The translations under genes and the position numbers were made by a program. Below, one piece after another: positions 31,505 to 41,614 of a stretch of 64,000 nt of DNA. Within the stretch, counting starts at the first letter, position 1. Each line of letters starts with the position of its first letter. Below the pieces are notes generated by a model. That model was not told the DNA's origin and ran no database searches. It was given only the letters and a program-made list of their open reading frames with translations. This DNA comes from Bathynomus jamesi (taxonomy: Eukaryota > Arthropoda > Malacostraca > Isopoda > Cirolanidae): positions 42,501-106,500 of the forward strand of contig JAJOZX010009091.1 of NCBI GenBank assembly GCA_023014485.1, in the 5' to 3' direction.

Positions 31505-33545
31505 AAAAAATTCACTTTTTTCTACGTGAAGGTCAAATATGATAATAAAAATCCACTCTAATGGACAGAGTTTATTTTCACAACAGTTTCGATGCCCACT
31601 GGCATCCTCTTCGGGTGGATACAGAAAAACGAATGAACCAAAAACAAGAGGGAAAACAGTCCAGGGACCATTAAGAAATTCGCACCTAGGTTAGATCCCG
31701 TTCTCCCGACACTGGAAGGGCATTTTTATTAAAGGGACCCGCTTAGTCGGAATTGTTGCAAACAATATGTCCCAGGAATCTAATTTGGTTTCGTTATGTA
31801 GATGATATTTTCTCATTTTGGCCTGACCACTGGAACAACTTTGACACTTTCTTTCAGTCATTAAATAATCTTGTTCCCTCTATTAAATTTAAATATGAAT
31901 GGGAGAACGACAAACAATTACCTTTTCTAGATGTTTTGGTCATTAACGAAAGCGGAAAGCCCAATTTCACGGTCTATAGAAAACCTACTCATTGTTATTC
32001 GTACATTCATTATTTTTCATATCATGATGAAGGGGTTAAAAGCTCAATTATTTCTTCCATGTTTCTAAGAGCACTCAGGATTTGTAGCCCACATTTGCTG
32101 GACCCGGATAATTCAAAGATTTGGAAAATTTTTAAGGATTTAAACTATCCTGAGTGGTTTATCAGAAAGGCGTATTTTAAAGCCAGAAAATCTTTTTATG
32201 CCCTCGGGAACCTTCAGTTAACCAAAAACAATATGTGAGTTTGCTTTACATTGCCTGCTTAGAAAGAGTAAAACCGTTGACGAAAGATTTAAGTTTGCTT
32301 TGGCGTTCAAATATTCGTCTACCGTGAAAAGTAAATTGGTTAGGAATAACGTGGCAAAGAGGAACAAGCCTGTGTCTACAGCATTCCCTGTAAAAGTTGT
32401 GATTTAGTATACGTAGGAGAAACTGGAAGAAATATTGAAACCCGTATTAAAGGACACAAATATGCATTCAGAAGTTGTAATACTAATATGCCATTTTTTA
32501 TCACGCCAGCCAAAATAATCATGCAATAGATTGGGAATCAAGTAAGGTACTTTATAAATGTAATAATTATGTCAAAAGAAAAATAATAGAACCTGTATGT
32601 TTAGAACAAGAAGATAATTTTCATTTGTGCAAAGGTACTTATAAGTTGGACCCTTTAATGAGATTCTTCGTCAAAAAATCCCTTACGGCATCGGTGAAGG
32701 GTTCTAACCTAAGTGTGAATTTCTTAAAGGTCTCTGGATTGTTTCCTTACTCGCTTTTGGTTCATTCGTTTTTGTTTTTTTACGGTAAAATGTAAATGGA
32801 ATAATAAACGTAAATGTAATTGTAATAATGGAAGTAATAAATGTGGAAATAAATATAAATGCAATAAATGTAATAATAAAGGTAATAAAATAAATGTAAT
32901 AATTAGTGTAAAGGTAATAATAATAAATGTTAAAAACAAATGTAAATGTAATAATAAATGCAGTAATTATGTCAAAATAATAGAACCTGTATGTATAGAA
33001 CAAGAAGATAGTTTTAATTTGTGCGAATGTACTTATAAGCGGGACCCTTTAATAAAAATGCCCTTCTGGGTCGGGGGAACGGGATCTAGCCTAGGTGCGA
33101 ATTTCTTAATGGTCTCTGGATTGTTTCCTTCTCGCCTTTTTCATTCGTTTTTCGGTTTATAATTTCTCTAATAATAAACAACAATGTAATAATCAATGTA
33201 ATAATAAATTTATAATTTCTGTAATAAATAATAATGCAATATTAAATGTAATGAATTTAATAACATGTAATAATTATGTAAAAAAATAATAGAATCTGTA
33301 TGTATAGAACAAGAAAATAGTTTTAAATTTGTGCGAATGTACTTATAAGCGGGTCCCTTTAATAAAAATGGCTTTCTAGTGTTGGGAGAACGGGATCTAA
33401 CCTAGGTGCGAATTTCTTAATGGTCCCTGCTCTTGTTTTTGGTTCATTCGTTTTTCTGTATCCTCCCGAAGAGGATGCCAGTGGGCATCGAAACTGTTGT
33501 GGAAATAAACTCTGTCTATTAGAGTGGGTTTTTATTATCAACTCC
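31505..33545 (+). mobile_element. Penelope-like element (family P1) with inverted tail on the left
   Basis: The left 31505-31740 is an inverted copy of the P1 tail (TACGTGAAGGTCAAATATGA, CAACAGTTTCGATGCCCACT). The centre encodes RT and GIY-YIG. The right tail runs to 33545 with the same CATCGAAACTGTTGTGGAAA sequence in direct orientation. The 3' part of the endonuclease region (TAGAACCTGTATGT to GCGAATTTCTTAATGG) is present three times, at about 32585-32760, 32962-33140 and 33268-33440. GGTAATAAATG-type repeats lie between them. Confidence 0.85.
31741..32760 (+). pseudogene. PLE reverse transcriptase with GIY-YIG endonuclease, broken
   Basis: 31753-32238 encodes NLIWFRYVDDIFSFWP (YVDD, motif C), QLPFLDVLV, NFTVYRKPTHCYSYIHYFSY, FLRALRICSPHLL and YPEWFIRKAY. 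This is the ordered PLE RT palm/thumb. The frame stops at 32236. A shifted frame then gives SSTVKSKLVRNN, VYSIPCKSCDLVYVGETGRN, ETRIKGHKYAFRS, NNHAIDWESSKVL and IEPVCLEQEDNFHL. This is a GIY-YIG nuclease of PLE type (VYxI...YVGxTGR, then H, then E). RT motifs upstream of YVDD are lost, replaced by the inverted tail. At least two shifts or stops separate RT and endonuclease. Confidence 0.85.
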
Positions 33546-33595
33546 ATAATATTGACTGAATTTTTAGTATAACTTTGAACTGAAAATCAAAGAAT

Positions 33596-33599
<4 letters not shown>

Positions 33600-33636
<37 letters not shown>
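33600..33636. repeat. (AT)n microsatellite
   Basis: Abuts the following tandem array. Confidence 0.95.
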
Positions 33637-33640
<4 letters not shown>

Positions 33641-34350
33641 TTAACTGCAATGACCACGCAGTATATTAATGTATAGAAACGACGTAAGTTAGACGAGTGT
33701 TCTGCACACGAGGAAGAGAAATAACGAACAAATGAAAAATGAGGTAACCGCCCGGGAATCGAACCCAGGATCTTCCGACTACCGGTCAGATATGCTATCC
33801 ACTACACCACAGGCCTCGATCAGTCAGAAGTCGTAATTCTCCTACATAGGGCAGAAACCAATGCCTTGAGAGGGCACCCTCGCAAATCGTGAATATGTAC
33901 ATTTAACTGCAATGACCACGCAGTATATTAATGTATAGAAACGACGTAAGTATAGAGGAGTGTTCTGCACACGAGGAAGAGAGATAACGAACAAATGAAA
34001 AATGAGGTAACCGCCCGGGAATCGAACCCAGGATCTTCCGATTGCCGGTCAGATATGCTATCCACTACACCACAGGCCTCGATCAGTCAGAAGTCGTAAT
34101 TCTCCTACATAGGGCAGAAACCAATGCCTTGAGAGGGCACCCTCGCAAATCGTGAATATGTACATTTAACTGCAATGACCACGCAGTATATTAATGTATA
34201 GAAACGACGTAAGTTAGAGGAGTGTTCTGCACACGAGGAAGAGAAATAACGAACAAATGAAAAATGAGGTAACCGCCCGGGTTACCTCATTTTTCATTTG
34301 TTCGTTATTTCTCTTCCTCGTGTGCAGAACACTCCTCTAACTTACGTCGT

Positions 34351-34353
<3 letters not shown>
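33637..34353 (-). repeat. Tandem tRNA-like SINE array (period 262-263 bp) ending in a perfect hairpin
   Basis: Units start at 33637, 33899 and 34162. Minus strand of each full unit: GGCCTGTGGTGTAGTGGATA (A box), GATCCTGGGTTCGATTCCCG (B box), then ACCTCATTTTTCATTTG and a tail to GTACATTTAACTG read on plus. The third unit stops in the middle of the tRNA-like part. Positions 34201-34274 and 34280-34353 are exact reverse complements (74 bp) around the 5 bp loop GCCCG. The units differ at only a few positions. Confidence 0.85.
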
Positions 34354-34354
<1 letters not shown>

Positions 34355-34390
<36 letters not shown>

Positions 34391-34543
34391 TTTTGCAGGA
34401 ACGTTTCGCTAATTGAAATGGATGCTCAAAAGAGATATACTCATGTGTATATTATAGATATATACACACAAGGTCAATTGAAATGGATGCTTGAAAGAGA
34501 TATACTCTTTTATTTATATATATATGGACTATATATACATATA

Positions 34544-34596
<53 letters not shown>
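34355..34596. repeat. (AT)n/(GT)n microsatellites with a short internal duplication
   Basis: AT runs at 34355-34387 and 34560-34595. Between them TTGAAATGGATGCTNRAAAG followed by AGATATACTC is present twice (about 34414 and 34477). 34600-35080 has no recognised feature. Confidence 0.8.
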
Positions 34597-34598
<2 letters not shown>

Positions 34599-35081
34599 TA
34601 TATACACACCTAATATTTCTGCAACAAAAATATTAGGTACAAAAAAAAAGTTAAAAAAAAAACCCGTGTTAACGCCACTAATGCATTTTTTTACAGGTGC
34701 GCGATAACGATCAATGCTATTGACTGAACTGATGAAAAACATGTTCCGAAAATTCCTAGTTTTAATTAGAAAAGTGATGTTGAATCCCTCTCCTATAAGT
34801 ATACTTTTTTGCCCTTAACGTCGATGCAAATATCAAAATATTGAACGAATCTTTTTCTATAGAAATGAGCTCGAAGGTACAGTATATGACGCCATCCTAT
34901 TCACTGCTTCCGAAGGAACTTATTTTGTCGCGATAAGGTTTGTCTATATATAGAATCTTTTGATAAGGGTATATAGATGAGTTGATAGGAACGTCGAAAG
35001 TTGGAAACCGTAAAAAGCAGTGCAATATAAAATGTTGGGTTTTTACCATAATTAAAACGTCATATATATTCTGTGTATATA

Positions 35082-35482
35082 CAGGGTGTAACAAAAGTTC
35101 GTTCTAATAGGGAAATAAGATGCAAGAGAATTCAATGAGAAAATAGTTTTAACTATATATTACAAATAATACAATCAACTTACCAATTAATCCAGTACAT
35201 GCTCAAATTGCTTTTCATGTAGCCGTTGACACATTTCTATTAGTCTTTGTAAGCTTTGGATTACGTTTGGAAGCGTTTCCGCACTAATTCTGTTACACTG
35301 ATCCGTAAATTTTTCTTTTAATTGCTGGACCGTTCGAGGTTTTGACTCATAAAAACGGACTTTAAGTGGCCCCCACAAGAAGCTAAGTGAGGTTAAGTGT
35401 TACGTGTAATACATACAAACTCATCACGACCAATTCCGTTATATCTTATTTCCCTACGAGAACGGACTTTTGTTACACCCTG
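35082..35482 (-). mobile_element. Mariner-type deletion derivative, C-terminal remnant
   Basis: Ends CAGGGTGTAACAAAAGTTCG and CGGACTTTTGTTACACCCTG, the family of 13563-14425. The minus strand 35378-35187 reads WGPLKVRFYESKPRT, QQLKEKFTDQCNRIS and HEKQFEHVLD: only the last 60-odd residues of the transposase. The catalytic regions are deleted. Confidence 0.85.
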
Positions 35483-35503
35483 TACAGTATACACTGTATA
35501 TAC

Positions 35504-36060
35504 CAGGTGTCCCCCCAAAATGTCCCTATTTCTAAATAAATGTTCTAAGCTAAAAACAAAAGGAATCTCGACAAAGACAAACGCATTAGGTAAGTAAAAC
35601 GTAGGAGTTTATTAATCTTACTTAAACAACGTGAACAGTGTAATCACCATTTTTTTCTAACGATATTCAACCTTACACAAATGTTTGACATAATTTTTGG
35701 AAATAGCTCAGCTAGGATGTTGTTGATTACATCATAGACTTTGGTCTTTAGGTCTTTAATTGTTTTACGTTTTGTAGAATAGATCCTGTCTTTTATGTAA
35801 CCCCACAAAAAGAGGTCACTGGGTGTGAGGTCAGGTGAGTATGGGGGGGGAGGGCACTCCACTGGCTCGTGAAGGGAGTTTAGTAACCCGGAAAAATGCT
35901 TCCTCAAAGAGTTGCGAGTTTCACAAGCAGTGTGTGGAGGTGCTCAATCCTGCTGGAACCTTTAATTCGGTACGAAGTATACGATGCACAGATATTCATA
36001 AAATACCTGCTTCTGCTGAATGCGCGCAATCAATTCATGAACCACATTTACTTGTTGCAC
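35504..36060 (-). pseudogene. Mariner-superfamily transposase C-terminal half
   Basis: A CAGGTGTCCCCCCAAAATG end at 35504 is followed on the minus strand (35907-35644) by SLRKHFSGLLNS, CPPPPYSPDLTPSDLFLWGY (third catalytic region) and KDLKTKVYDVINNI. Upstream in the same frame lies QQD, an in-frame TGA, then APPHTACETR, so the second catalytic D region is present but interrupted by a stop in place of the usual Gly/Asn. Further upstream the sequence is too decayed. The matching far end was not found. A different family from the adjacent 35082 element. Confidence 0.75.
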
Positions 36061-36364
36061 AGTTCTTGTAGATCGTCGCCTCCCACTATTACCCTTATGT
36101 TAATTGCTTACATTTTTTTTTTTTTTAATTTTCTAACAATTCGTGATATTATCTATCTACGGGGTGGATCTCTGCATCCATATTCTCTGCAAAAGTTCCT
36201 CTGCACCCGCGTCACAAAATTTGTCACGTGAAACCATTCAAACGATCTTGATTTTCTGTTCCAGCTGGAAACGCGGCATCACTGTTTCAGGGCTCAGCCA
36301 TTAGCAATATATAGGTATATGCTTATAGGTATATGTGAAATATAAACCTCAATATATATATATA

Positions 36365-36480
36365 AAGGAATATAAGGACGAAGAAACGGTACGTAATGAG
36401 GTTTTATTGACCGTCAGACGTTTCGGAAACCAAATCTCCATCATCAGTGCCAAAACGTTAAAGTGAACGGACAAAATGCA
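36365..36480 (-). mobile_element. PLE tail (family P4) with hammerhead-like core
   Basis: Minus strand: CACTGATGATGGAG, TTTCCGAAACGTCTGACGG, then TCAATAAAACCTCATTACG. CTGATGA plus GAAAC with a short stem between, then GTC and AATAAA, is the arrangement known for PLE hammerhead motifs. No coding sequence is attached. Confidence 0.6.
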
Positions 36481-36631
36481 ATATGTATACAAAAAAAAAA
36501 AAAAATTAAATATAACGAAACAAAAGACATGCGAATTTATGTTAAGATAATAAAAATAAAAAAAAATTAATTATAATGTATAACACGATTAATTGTAATG
36601 CTAAAAGGCTATATATATATATATATATTGT

Positions 36632-36705
36632 TAACTTTGTTTGGGTTCCGTGCGTCGGTCTTTCTTCACACGAAGGTCAAGTTGGTGGCCCCGCCTTATA
36701 TATAT
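36632..36705 (-). repeat. LINE 3' tail (same family as 5.7 kb)
   Basis: GTCGGTCTTTCTTCACACGA, then AGGTCAAGTTGGTGGCCCC, nearly identical to 5720-5757. Short microsatellite-flanked fragment. Confidence 0.75.
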
Positions 36706-36944
36706 ATATATATAGTTGTTTGTAAATTTTGTATACACCAATTCATCATGCAATGTCTTAATATATTTCTGAATTAATTTGTTTAAGGTCAAATGCAACG
36801 GACATTTTCCATTCAATTAAAATACAGTTCCAAGATACGCGAAAACAAATGAACAATGAAATACAGCAAATATAATGAGAACGAACTTTCACTCTCAGGA
36901 GAACCCCCAAAATTGTTTATATATATATATATATATATTTTAAC

Positions 36945-37245
36945 TGCAAACAACACACAGTATAATTAATGTAAAGAACGACGCTTGTGTAGAAGAGCGT
37001 TCCGCACAAGATGAGGCATGCGAAGGTGCCCCCTCAGGGCATTTGATTCCGCTCGTATGTAGGAGAATTATTAGTACTGACTAATCGGGGTCCTTGGTGT
37101 AGTGGTTAACATATCCGACCGGCAATTGGATGATCCCGCGTTCGATTCCTGGGAGGTACCTCATTTTTCATTTGCTCGTTCTCTCTTCTCATCTTGTGTG
37201 GAACGCCCTTCTACACAAGCGTCGTTCTTTACATTATATATATAT
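36945..37245 (+). repeat. tRNA-like SINE of the 33.6 kb family flanked by inverted ~50 bp arms
   Basis: TTGGTGTAGTGGTTAACATA (A box) and CGCGTTCGATTCCTGGG (B box) at 37093-37156. The 3' part TCATTTTTCATTTGCTCG leads into CTCATCTTGTGTGGAACGC. The first 60 bp is an inverted copy of that 3' part (AGCGTTCCGCACAAGATGAG). So this copy also sits in a foldback. Confidence 0.75.
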
Positions 37246-37246
37246 C

Positions 37247-37279
<33 letters not shown>

Positions 37280-37705
37280 ATTGTGTTAATCTGTCTCTAT
37301 CTTTCTTTTATTTTTCTCTACGTTAATTTTTTTTAAATTTTTACTTTCGTCCTCTATCTCTCATTCTATCCTAATCCAATTTTCTTATCTACCCCTGTTG
37401 TAAATTCTCGGTTGTAATAACCCATCAGAATGAAACACTTTTTTTTTTTTCATATTTTTTTATAAAAATGCTAAAAACTTTGCTAAATATAATAATAATA
37501 ATAACTTATGTTTTGTTTTTATCTTAAACATTCATTAAGAAATTATTTTGTCTTCTTACGCTTGGGTTTCATCGTACGTCGTTAGTTGGTTGGTTGAAAT
37601 TAACTGAGCTGGACTCCGATTTGAATTTTTTATTTTATCGGGATGGAGGTGTAGGGTAGGGGAACGGGTGAAGGGAATATTGAACATTGTATCCCCTTCT
37701 TCTTT

Positions 37706-37739
<34 letters not shown>

Positions 37740-37964
37740 CCCTCCTCCCCTATCTTTACCTCCCCCCCCCCCAATTCCAAACCTGCCATTACCTTCTCAA
37801 GGAGAATGAGAATATATACGATTTAGATAATTTGTATGCAGTTGTAGGTCAAAACTGCATAAAAATGCCAATCTTATGCGAGTTTTGCATACATACTACA
37901 ATGTTGATCGAGCAAAATGTCTTTGTTAGCTGTTGTTTAGACAGGTTATATTTCTGTATTTTAG
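37246..37964. other. Non-coding, with (GT)n, poly-T and (CCT)n tracts
   Basis: GT run 37254-37280. A CT/CCT-rich block at 37695-37775 generates a spurious poly-Glu frame on the minus strand. Confidence 0.6.
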
Positions 37965-38127
37965 ATACGCTTCAATAACCTTTTTGCCAAATGAAGTAAT
38001 TCATTATACGCGTTTCATGTACGATGTTTGCAGCCTATTTTTTGAGGAACAACTTAAAGCTGAAAGGTTTGCTTCTTTCAAAAAGCGAATTGAAGCAAAA
38101 GCTTCGTTCATTGATTCTCTTGTCATG
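37965..38127 (+). CDS. Candidate single exon of an unidentified gene
   Basis: Non-repetitive 163 bp open segment preceded by a pyrimidine-rich tract ending TTTCTGTATTTTAG and followed by GTAAATG, i.e. plausible acceptor and donor. The frame encodes PNEVIHYTRFMYDVCSLFFE, then KAERFASFKKRIEAKASF, with ordinary amino-acid composition and an amphipathic charged end. I do not recognise the protein. No second exon was found near it, and the frame stops 14 bases into the putative intron. It could be chance, or part of an unknown element. Confidence 0.25.
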
Positions 38128-38159
38128 GTAAATGCGATTTAAAACTTAATTAAAACATA

Positions 38160-38500
38160 ACTTATAGTAAATCCATCTCAGGCACTGACTGTCCCAAGCC
38201 CATCTCGAAAACGGGGAGGGAGGCAGTGATAAGACCGCTGGTTGTAATTTCTTTGACTCCTAGTGATGTTCTATTGTTGGGATCTCCTTTTTTTTCTGGT
38301 TGGTACAATGATGCTAATTTTTAGGGTTGGTTTACCCTCTTCCGCAACATCTAAGAGTTATATGACAGAGGAAACCTACCCTACCTCACCAAGAAAGAAC
38401 AAGTGAGGCACTTTAATCGCTGATATCCGAAATCCAAAGGGAAACTCGAACTCGGGACCTTCAGATTAAGACTCTAGAGCTCTACCACTAGGAGGTTTAA
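38160..38500 (-). repeat. tRNA-like SINE (another family)
   Basis: Minus strand: CCTAGTGGTAGAGCTCTAGA (A box), GGTCCCGAGTTCGAGTTTCC (B box), then a body with GGTGAGGTAGGGTAGG and GGGTAAACCAACCC near the end. A possible further relative lies at 38560-38640. Confidence 0.6.
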
Positions 38501-38944
38501 ATGGTAGAAAAGCAGGCACTTTTTTTTTATCATGAGTAACGTTGTTTTTGATCGTCTCCTGGATTGGTGGTCTTCCGCTGTGCAATTCGAGTCCTAATCT
38601 TCATTCGCTAAACCCAAAGGACTCAACTGGTGTTGTTGTGTTTGGGGAGGTACGTTAAGCTCCGATAATGTAATCTGAACACCTACCATCAAGTTCGGAA
38701 AAATAATAATAATAATGAAAAGACATTTCAAGACTTTAGACTGTTTCATCTCCTAAAATTCCATCTTCATGTAGTTCGGAAAAAAGTTCGCCAAAAAAAA
38801 TTTCTTTGAATATTTAATTCTTTCTGGTGACACTAAATAAAATTTAAAAAAATGAAACCTAGTCATTACTAATTATTAATTTGTTATGCTTTTAAAAAAT
38901 TTTATATTCTAGGCTGAATTTTTCCCCAAACTTCAGGAAAGTAA

Positions 38945-38945
<1 letters not shown>

Positions 38946-38985
<40 letters not shown>
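38946..38985. repeat. (TAA)n microsatellite
   Basis: Thirteen or so AAT units. Confidence 0.95.
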
Positions 38986-39087
38986 GGGTTTCATTAAATC
39001 TCGAAAATGCTGAAGTGGTGAACCCCATTTTGAAATGAAAATAAATTCAGTTACAATTTTTTTTTTGGACTACCACAAAGAAGTATA

Positions 39088-39325
39088 CAGGGTGTCCTAT
39101 AAGTCCGGTCTCATAGGAAAATTATTTGAAATTAAATTTACAAAAGTAATGCATTAGAACTGAAACAAATATGTTCAAACTGATGTCTTGTTTACACTTG
39201 TAAGGAAAAGGTCTTCGGAGGCATTTTCCTGAGGGGTGTAACTCATTACCATATTAGCCATTGAGTGTTATTCTACCTGCAACAAAAAAAAAGGTCCTAT
39301 GGGGCCGGACTTATGGGACACCCTG
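39088..39325. mobile_element. Mariner-type MITE, 238 bp, no coding remnant
   Basis: Ends CAGGGTGTCCTATAAGTCCG and CCGGACTTATGGGACACCCTG, flanked by TA. The core shows no transposase motifs. Confidence 0.85.
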
Positions 39326-39384
39326 TATATAAAACACTCTTATTTACGCTATTTTCACGCAATGACGCTAAACGGAGCTAAACG

Positions 39385-39592
39385 AAGCTACGTCGTGGCC
39401 AGAGTCGTAACACCACTTCCTGTCGATCAGCGAAATTAAGCGACATCTGGGTCTGAAGAGTATGTTGAATGGGAGACCATCCTCAGCGTCCAGGTAATGT
39501 AGGGACCCGTGGTTCGGATCCCACGTAAAACTGTAGGCCCCCTCCGTCATACGACCTTGGTTGTCGCGAAGGGGTTAAATAACCCCATCATT
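39385..39592 (+). repeat. 5S-rRNA-derived SINE, best copy
   Basis: Head GCTACGTCGTGGCCAGAGTC, then CACCACTTCCTGTCGATCAG, CGAAATTAAGCGACATCTGG, GTCTGAAGAGTATGTTGAAT and GGGAGACCATCCTC follow 5S rRNA in order over its whole internal promoter (A box, intermediate element, C box). The non-5S body has GTGGTTCGGATCCCACGTAA, CTGTAGGCCCCCTCCGTCA and ends AAGGGGTTAAATAACCCC. No poly-A. Confidence 0.85.
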
Positions 39593-40429
39593 ATACGTGC
39601 GACCGGTTAGGTGACGTTTCGCTATTTCTCTCAGTAAGTCACAAACTAAAGCCACTCTGAGAAATGAGGAAAGGGGAGTAGTGACGAACCCTCTTGCAAG
39701 TAATATATTCGGCTCGACCTACTTTTCCCATTAAGGGGATTTATTTTCTCCGTTGGACGAAGGACAAAAATCGAAAGAACCAACCACCACGTATAAAACG
39801 CGTGTTTACAAAGTTAAATTACAAACTCCTCAAGTTCCCCAATGATTTTGTTAAAATAAATTTTTGCAAAAAAGCTAAAAATAAATAAAATAAAAAAATA
39901 TAAATAAAAATTAACTTATTAAAAATATATTAAATTCGAAATTAATTTATTTTATATTTATTACAATGGAATTTGCTATGGATCTATTTTCCATACCGGC
40001 TCTAATGCATTTAAAATTATTATCATCAAACACTAATGGTTAAAATTATTTAATTTTAGAAACGTTGACAATAGAAACGCGCATGCGCAAAAGATACACG
40101 CAAGTCATTTTGAAGTGTTTAAATAACCCGAATAAAATTTTTTTTTTTTTAAACTTAAAACACTTTTTATTCTTCGCTTAACATTTGTATTTATGACACG
40201 AAAGTGGATCAGAATAATCCCTTACATATTTGCGGTTTCAGTTATTTACATTTATTGAAAACAATATTGAAGTTACGTTTACACTAATAATACAAACAGA
40301 AATACCAAATAATTAATGTAGGTGCTGTAAAATTATCTATATTTGTTTTGTGTGTGTGTTTTAGCGACCTTATGAAACCTAAAAATCCATATATATCATA
40401 TATATATACACACACACTGTATATATGTA

Positions 40430-40765
40430 ATTGGTTTTGCTTCCGCCCGAATTGTTTATCCTGACGAAAGTCAAGCTTGTTGCTCCAACTTGGACCTACA
40501 GCTTAACGTGGAATCCGAACCACTACCCACCACGGGTCATCAGAAATTACAAAGTCCTCGCCCGTACTCAATCTCACGACCTCCCGATCAGCAACCCAGC
40601 GTCTTAGCCACTAGGCCACTACCCATTTATCTACCAACCTATATTTTTGGGGGAGGATAAACAGCTGGGTAAGCTGCGCGCCGAATGCTTTCGTCGGAAT
40701 CGAACCCGGGGCGGGTGAATTCGTAGTCACCGATGCTAACCATTACACCACCATCTATACACACA
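40430..40765 (-). repeat. Composite SINE with two tRNA-like modules
   Basis: Minus strand, module 1 (40765-40690): GGTGGTGTAATGGTTAGCAT (A box) and CCCGGGTTCGATTCCGACG (B box). Linker: CAGCTGTTTATCCTCCCCC. Module 2: GTAGTGGCCTAGTGGCTAAG (A box), GTGAGATTGAGTACGGG (B box), then CGGATTCCACGTTAAGCTGT and tail TTCGGGCGGAAGCAAAACC. The same two-module order is at 41615. Confidence 0.8.
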
Positions 40766-41151
40766 CACACGTATATATTGATGAACTGATGATAAAAATA
40801 CCACAATATTATCCTAATTATTAAAATATTACCGTAATTTTAACATAAACCACGCTAATGTCATTTGCAGCTGCTGATATTTTTATTTGATCTGGTCTTT
40901 AAGCTTTAGGCGTTACTGGGCTCTCAGATTAATTAAAAGCTACAAAACATTACTATATAAATATTGGGGTAAAACATAGTAATTAAATGGAATAGCAAGC
41001 AAACTTATATTTGAAGAAGAGAAATGAATAACAACTGTCAAGTTTGCATAACTTCTCCATATGATGAGTAAAAATTATTAATTAATTAATTAATATATAT
41101 ACACAAACGAACTTACACTTGGATACGAAAAATGAGTTACGTATTACGATA

Positions 41152-41552
41152 CAGGGTGTCCTATAATTCTGGAACCATAGGGTAAAATAAGTAATTCATG
41201 TTTTTCCGTTTATACAAATGCCCATGATGTCTTTGAGTAAGGAAGAACGCATCCAGGTAATTCTGCTCGTAGGAAATCGGAGTCAGAGGGAGGTCGCTGA
41301 GGAATTTAACAGATTGCATCCGGACCGCGCGCCGATAACACAGATCTGTGTCGGCAAACTTGTAGCAAAGTTCAGGGAAACGGGATCCATAGGAGATAAA
41401 CCACACAGTTGACCTCTGAGGACATCCACCGACGATGACACAGCCGCTACCATCCTCGCTCATTTCACAAACAGTCCCCAAAAGTCTCTTCGGCGTTTTT
41501 ATTGCCGTTTTTATCATTTTGTCCTATGGTTCCAGACTTACGGGACACCCTG
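41152..41552 (+). mobile_element. Mariner-type deletion derivative retaining only the DNA-binding N-terminus
   Basis: Ends CAGGGTGTCCTATAATTCTG and CCAGACTTACGGGACACCCTG. 41218-41412 encodes MSLSKEERIQVILLVGNRSQ, VAEEFNRLHPDR, KLVAKFRETGSI, an N-terminal helix-turn-helix of the DUF4817 type found in arthropod mariner-superfamily transposases. After a stop, RTSTDDDTAATILAHF continues the linker. The whole catalytic domain is deleted. Confidence 0.85.
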
Positions 41553-41614
41553 TATATATTTAATCTTAAAAGTTTTTATTACAGATAGAAATACGGTATA
41601 AAAAAAATTATAGC

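Noticed and set aside
33637..34280. CRISPR-like regular repeats
   Set aside because: The whole 262 bp unit repeats, with no variable spacers, in a eukaryotic TE context.
33730..37156. Genuine tRNA genes at 33.7-34.1 and 37.1 kb
   Set aside because: A and B boxes are good but the acceptor stems do not close and the units carry long shared bodies, so they are tRNA-derived SINEs.
37556..37789. Acidic poly-Glu protein on the minus strand
   Set aside because: Produced by a (CCT)n/(CTT)n tract.
39385..39592. A functional 5S rRNA gene
   Set aside because: The 5S part is diverged and fused to an unrelated body shared with four other copies, and there is no poly-T terminator at the 5S end.
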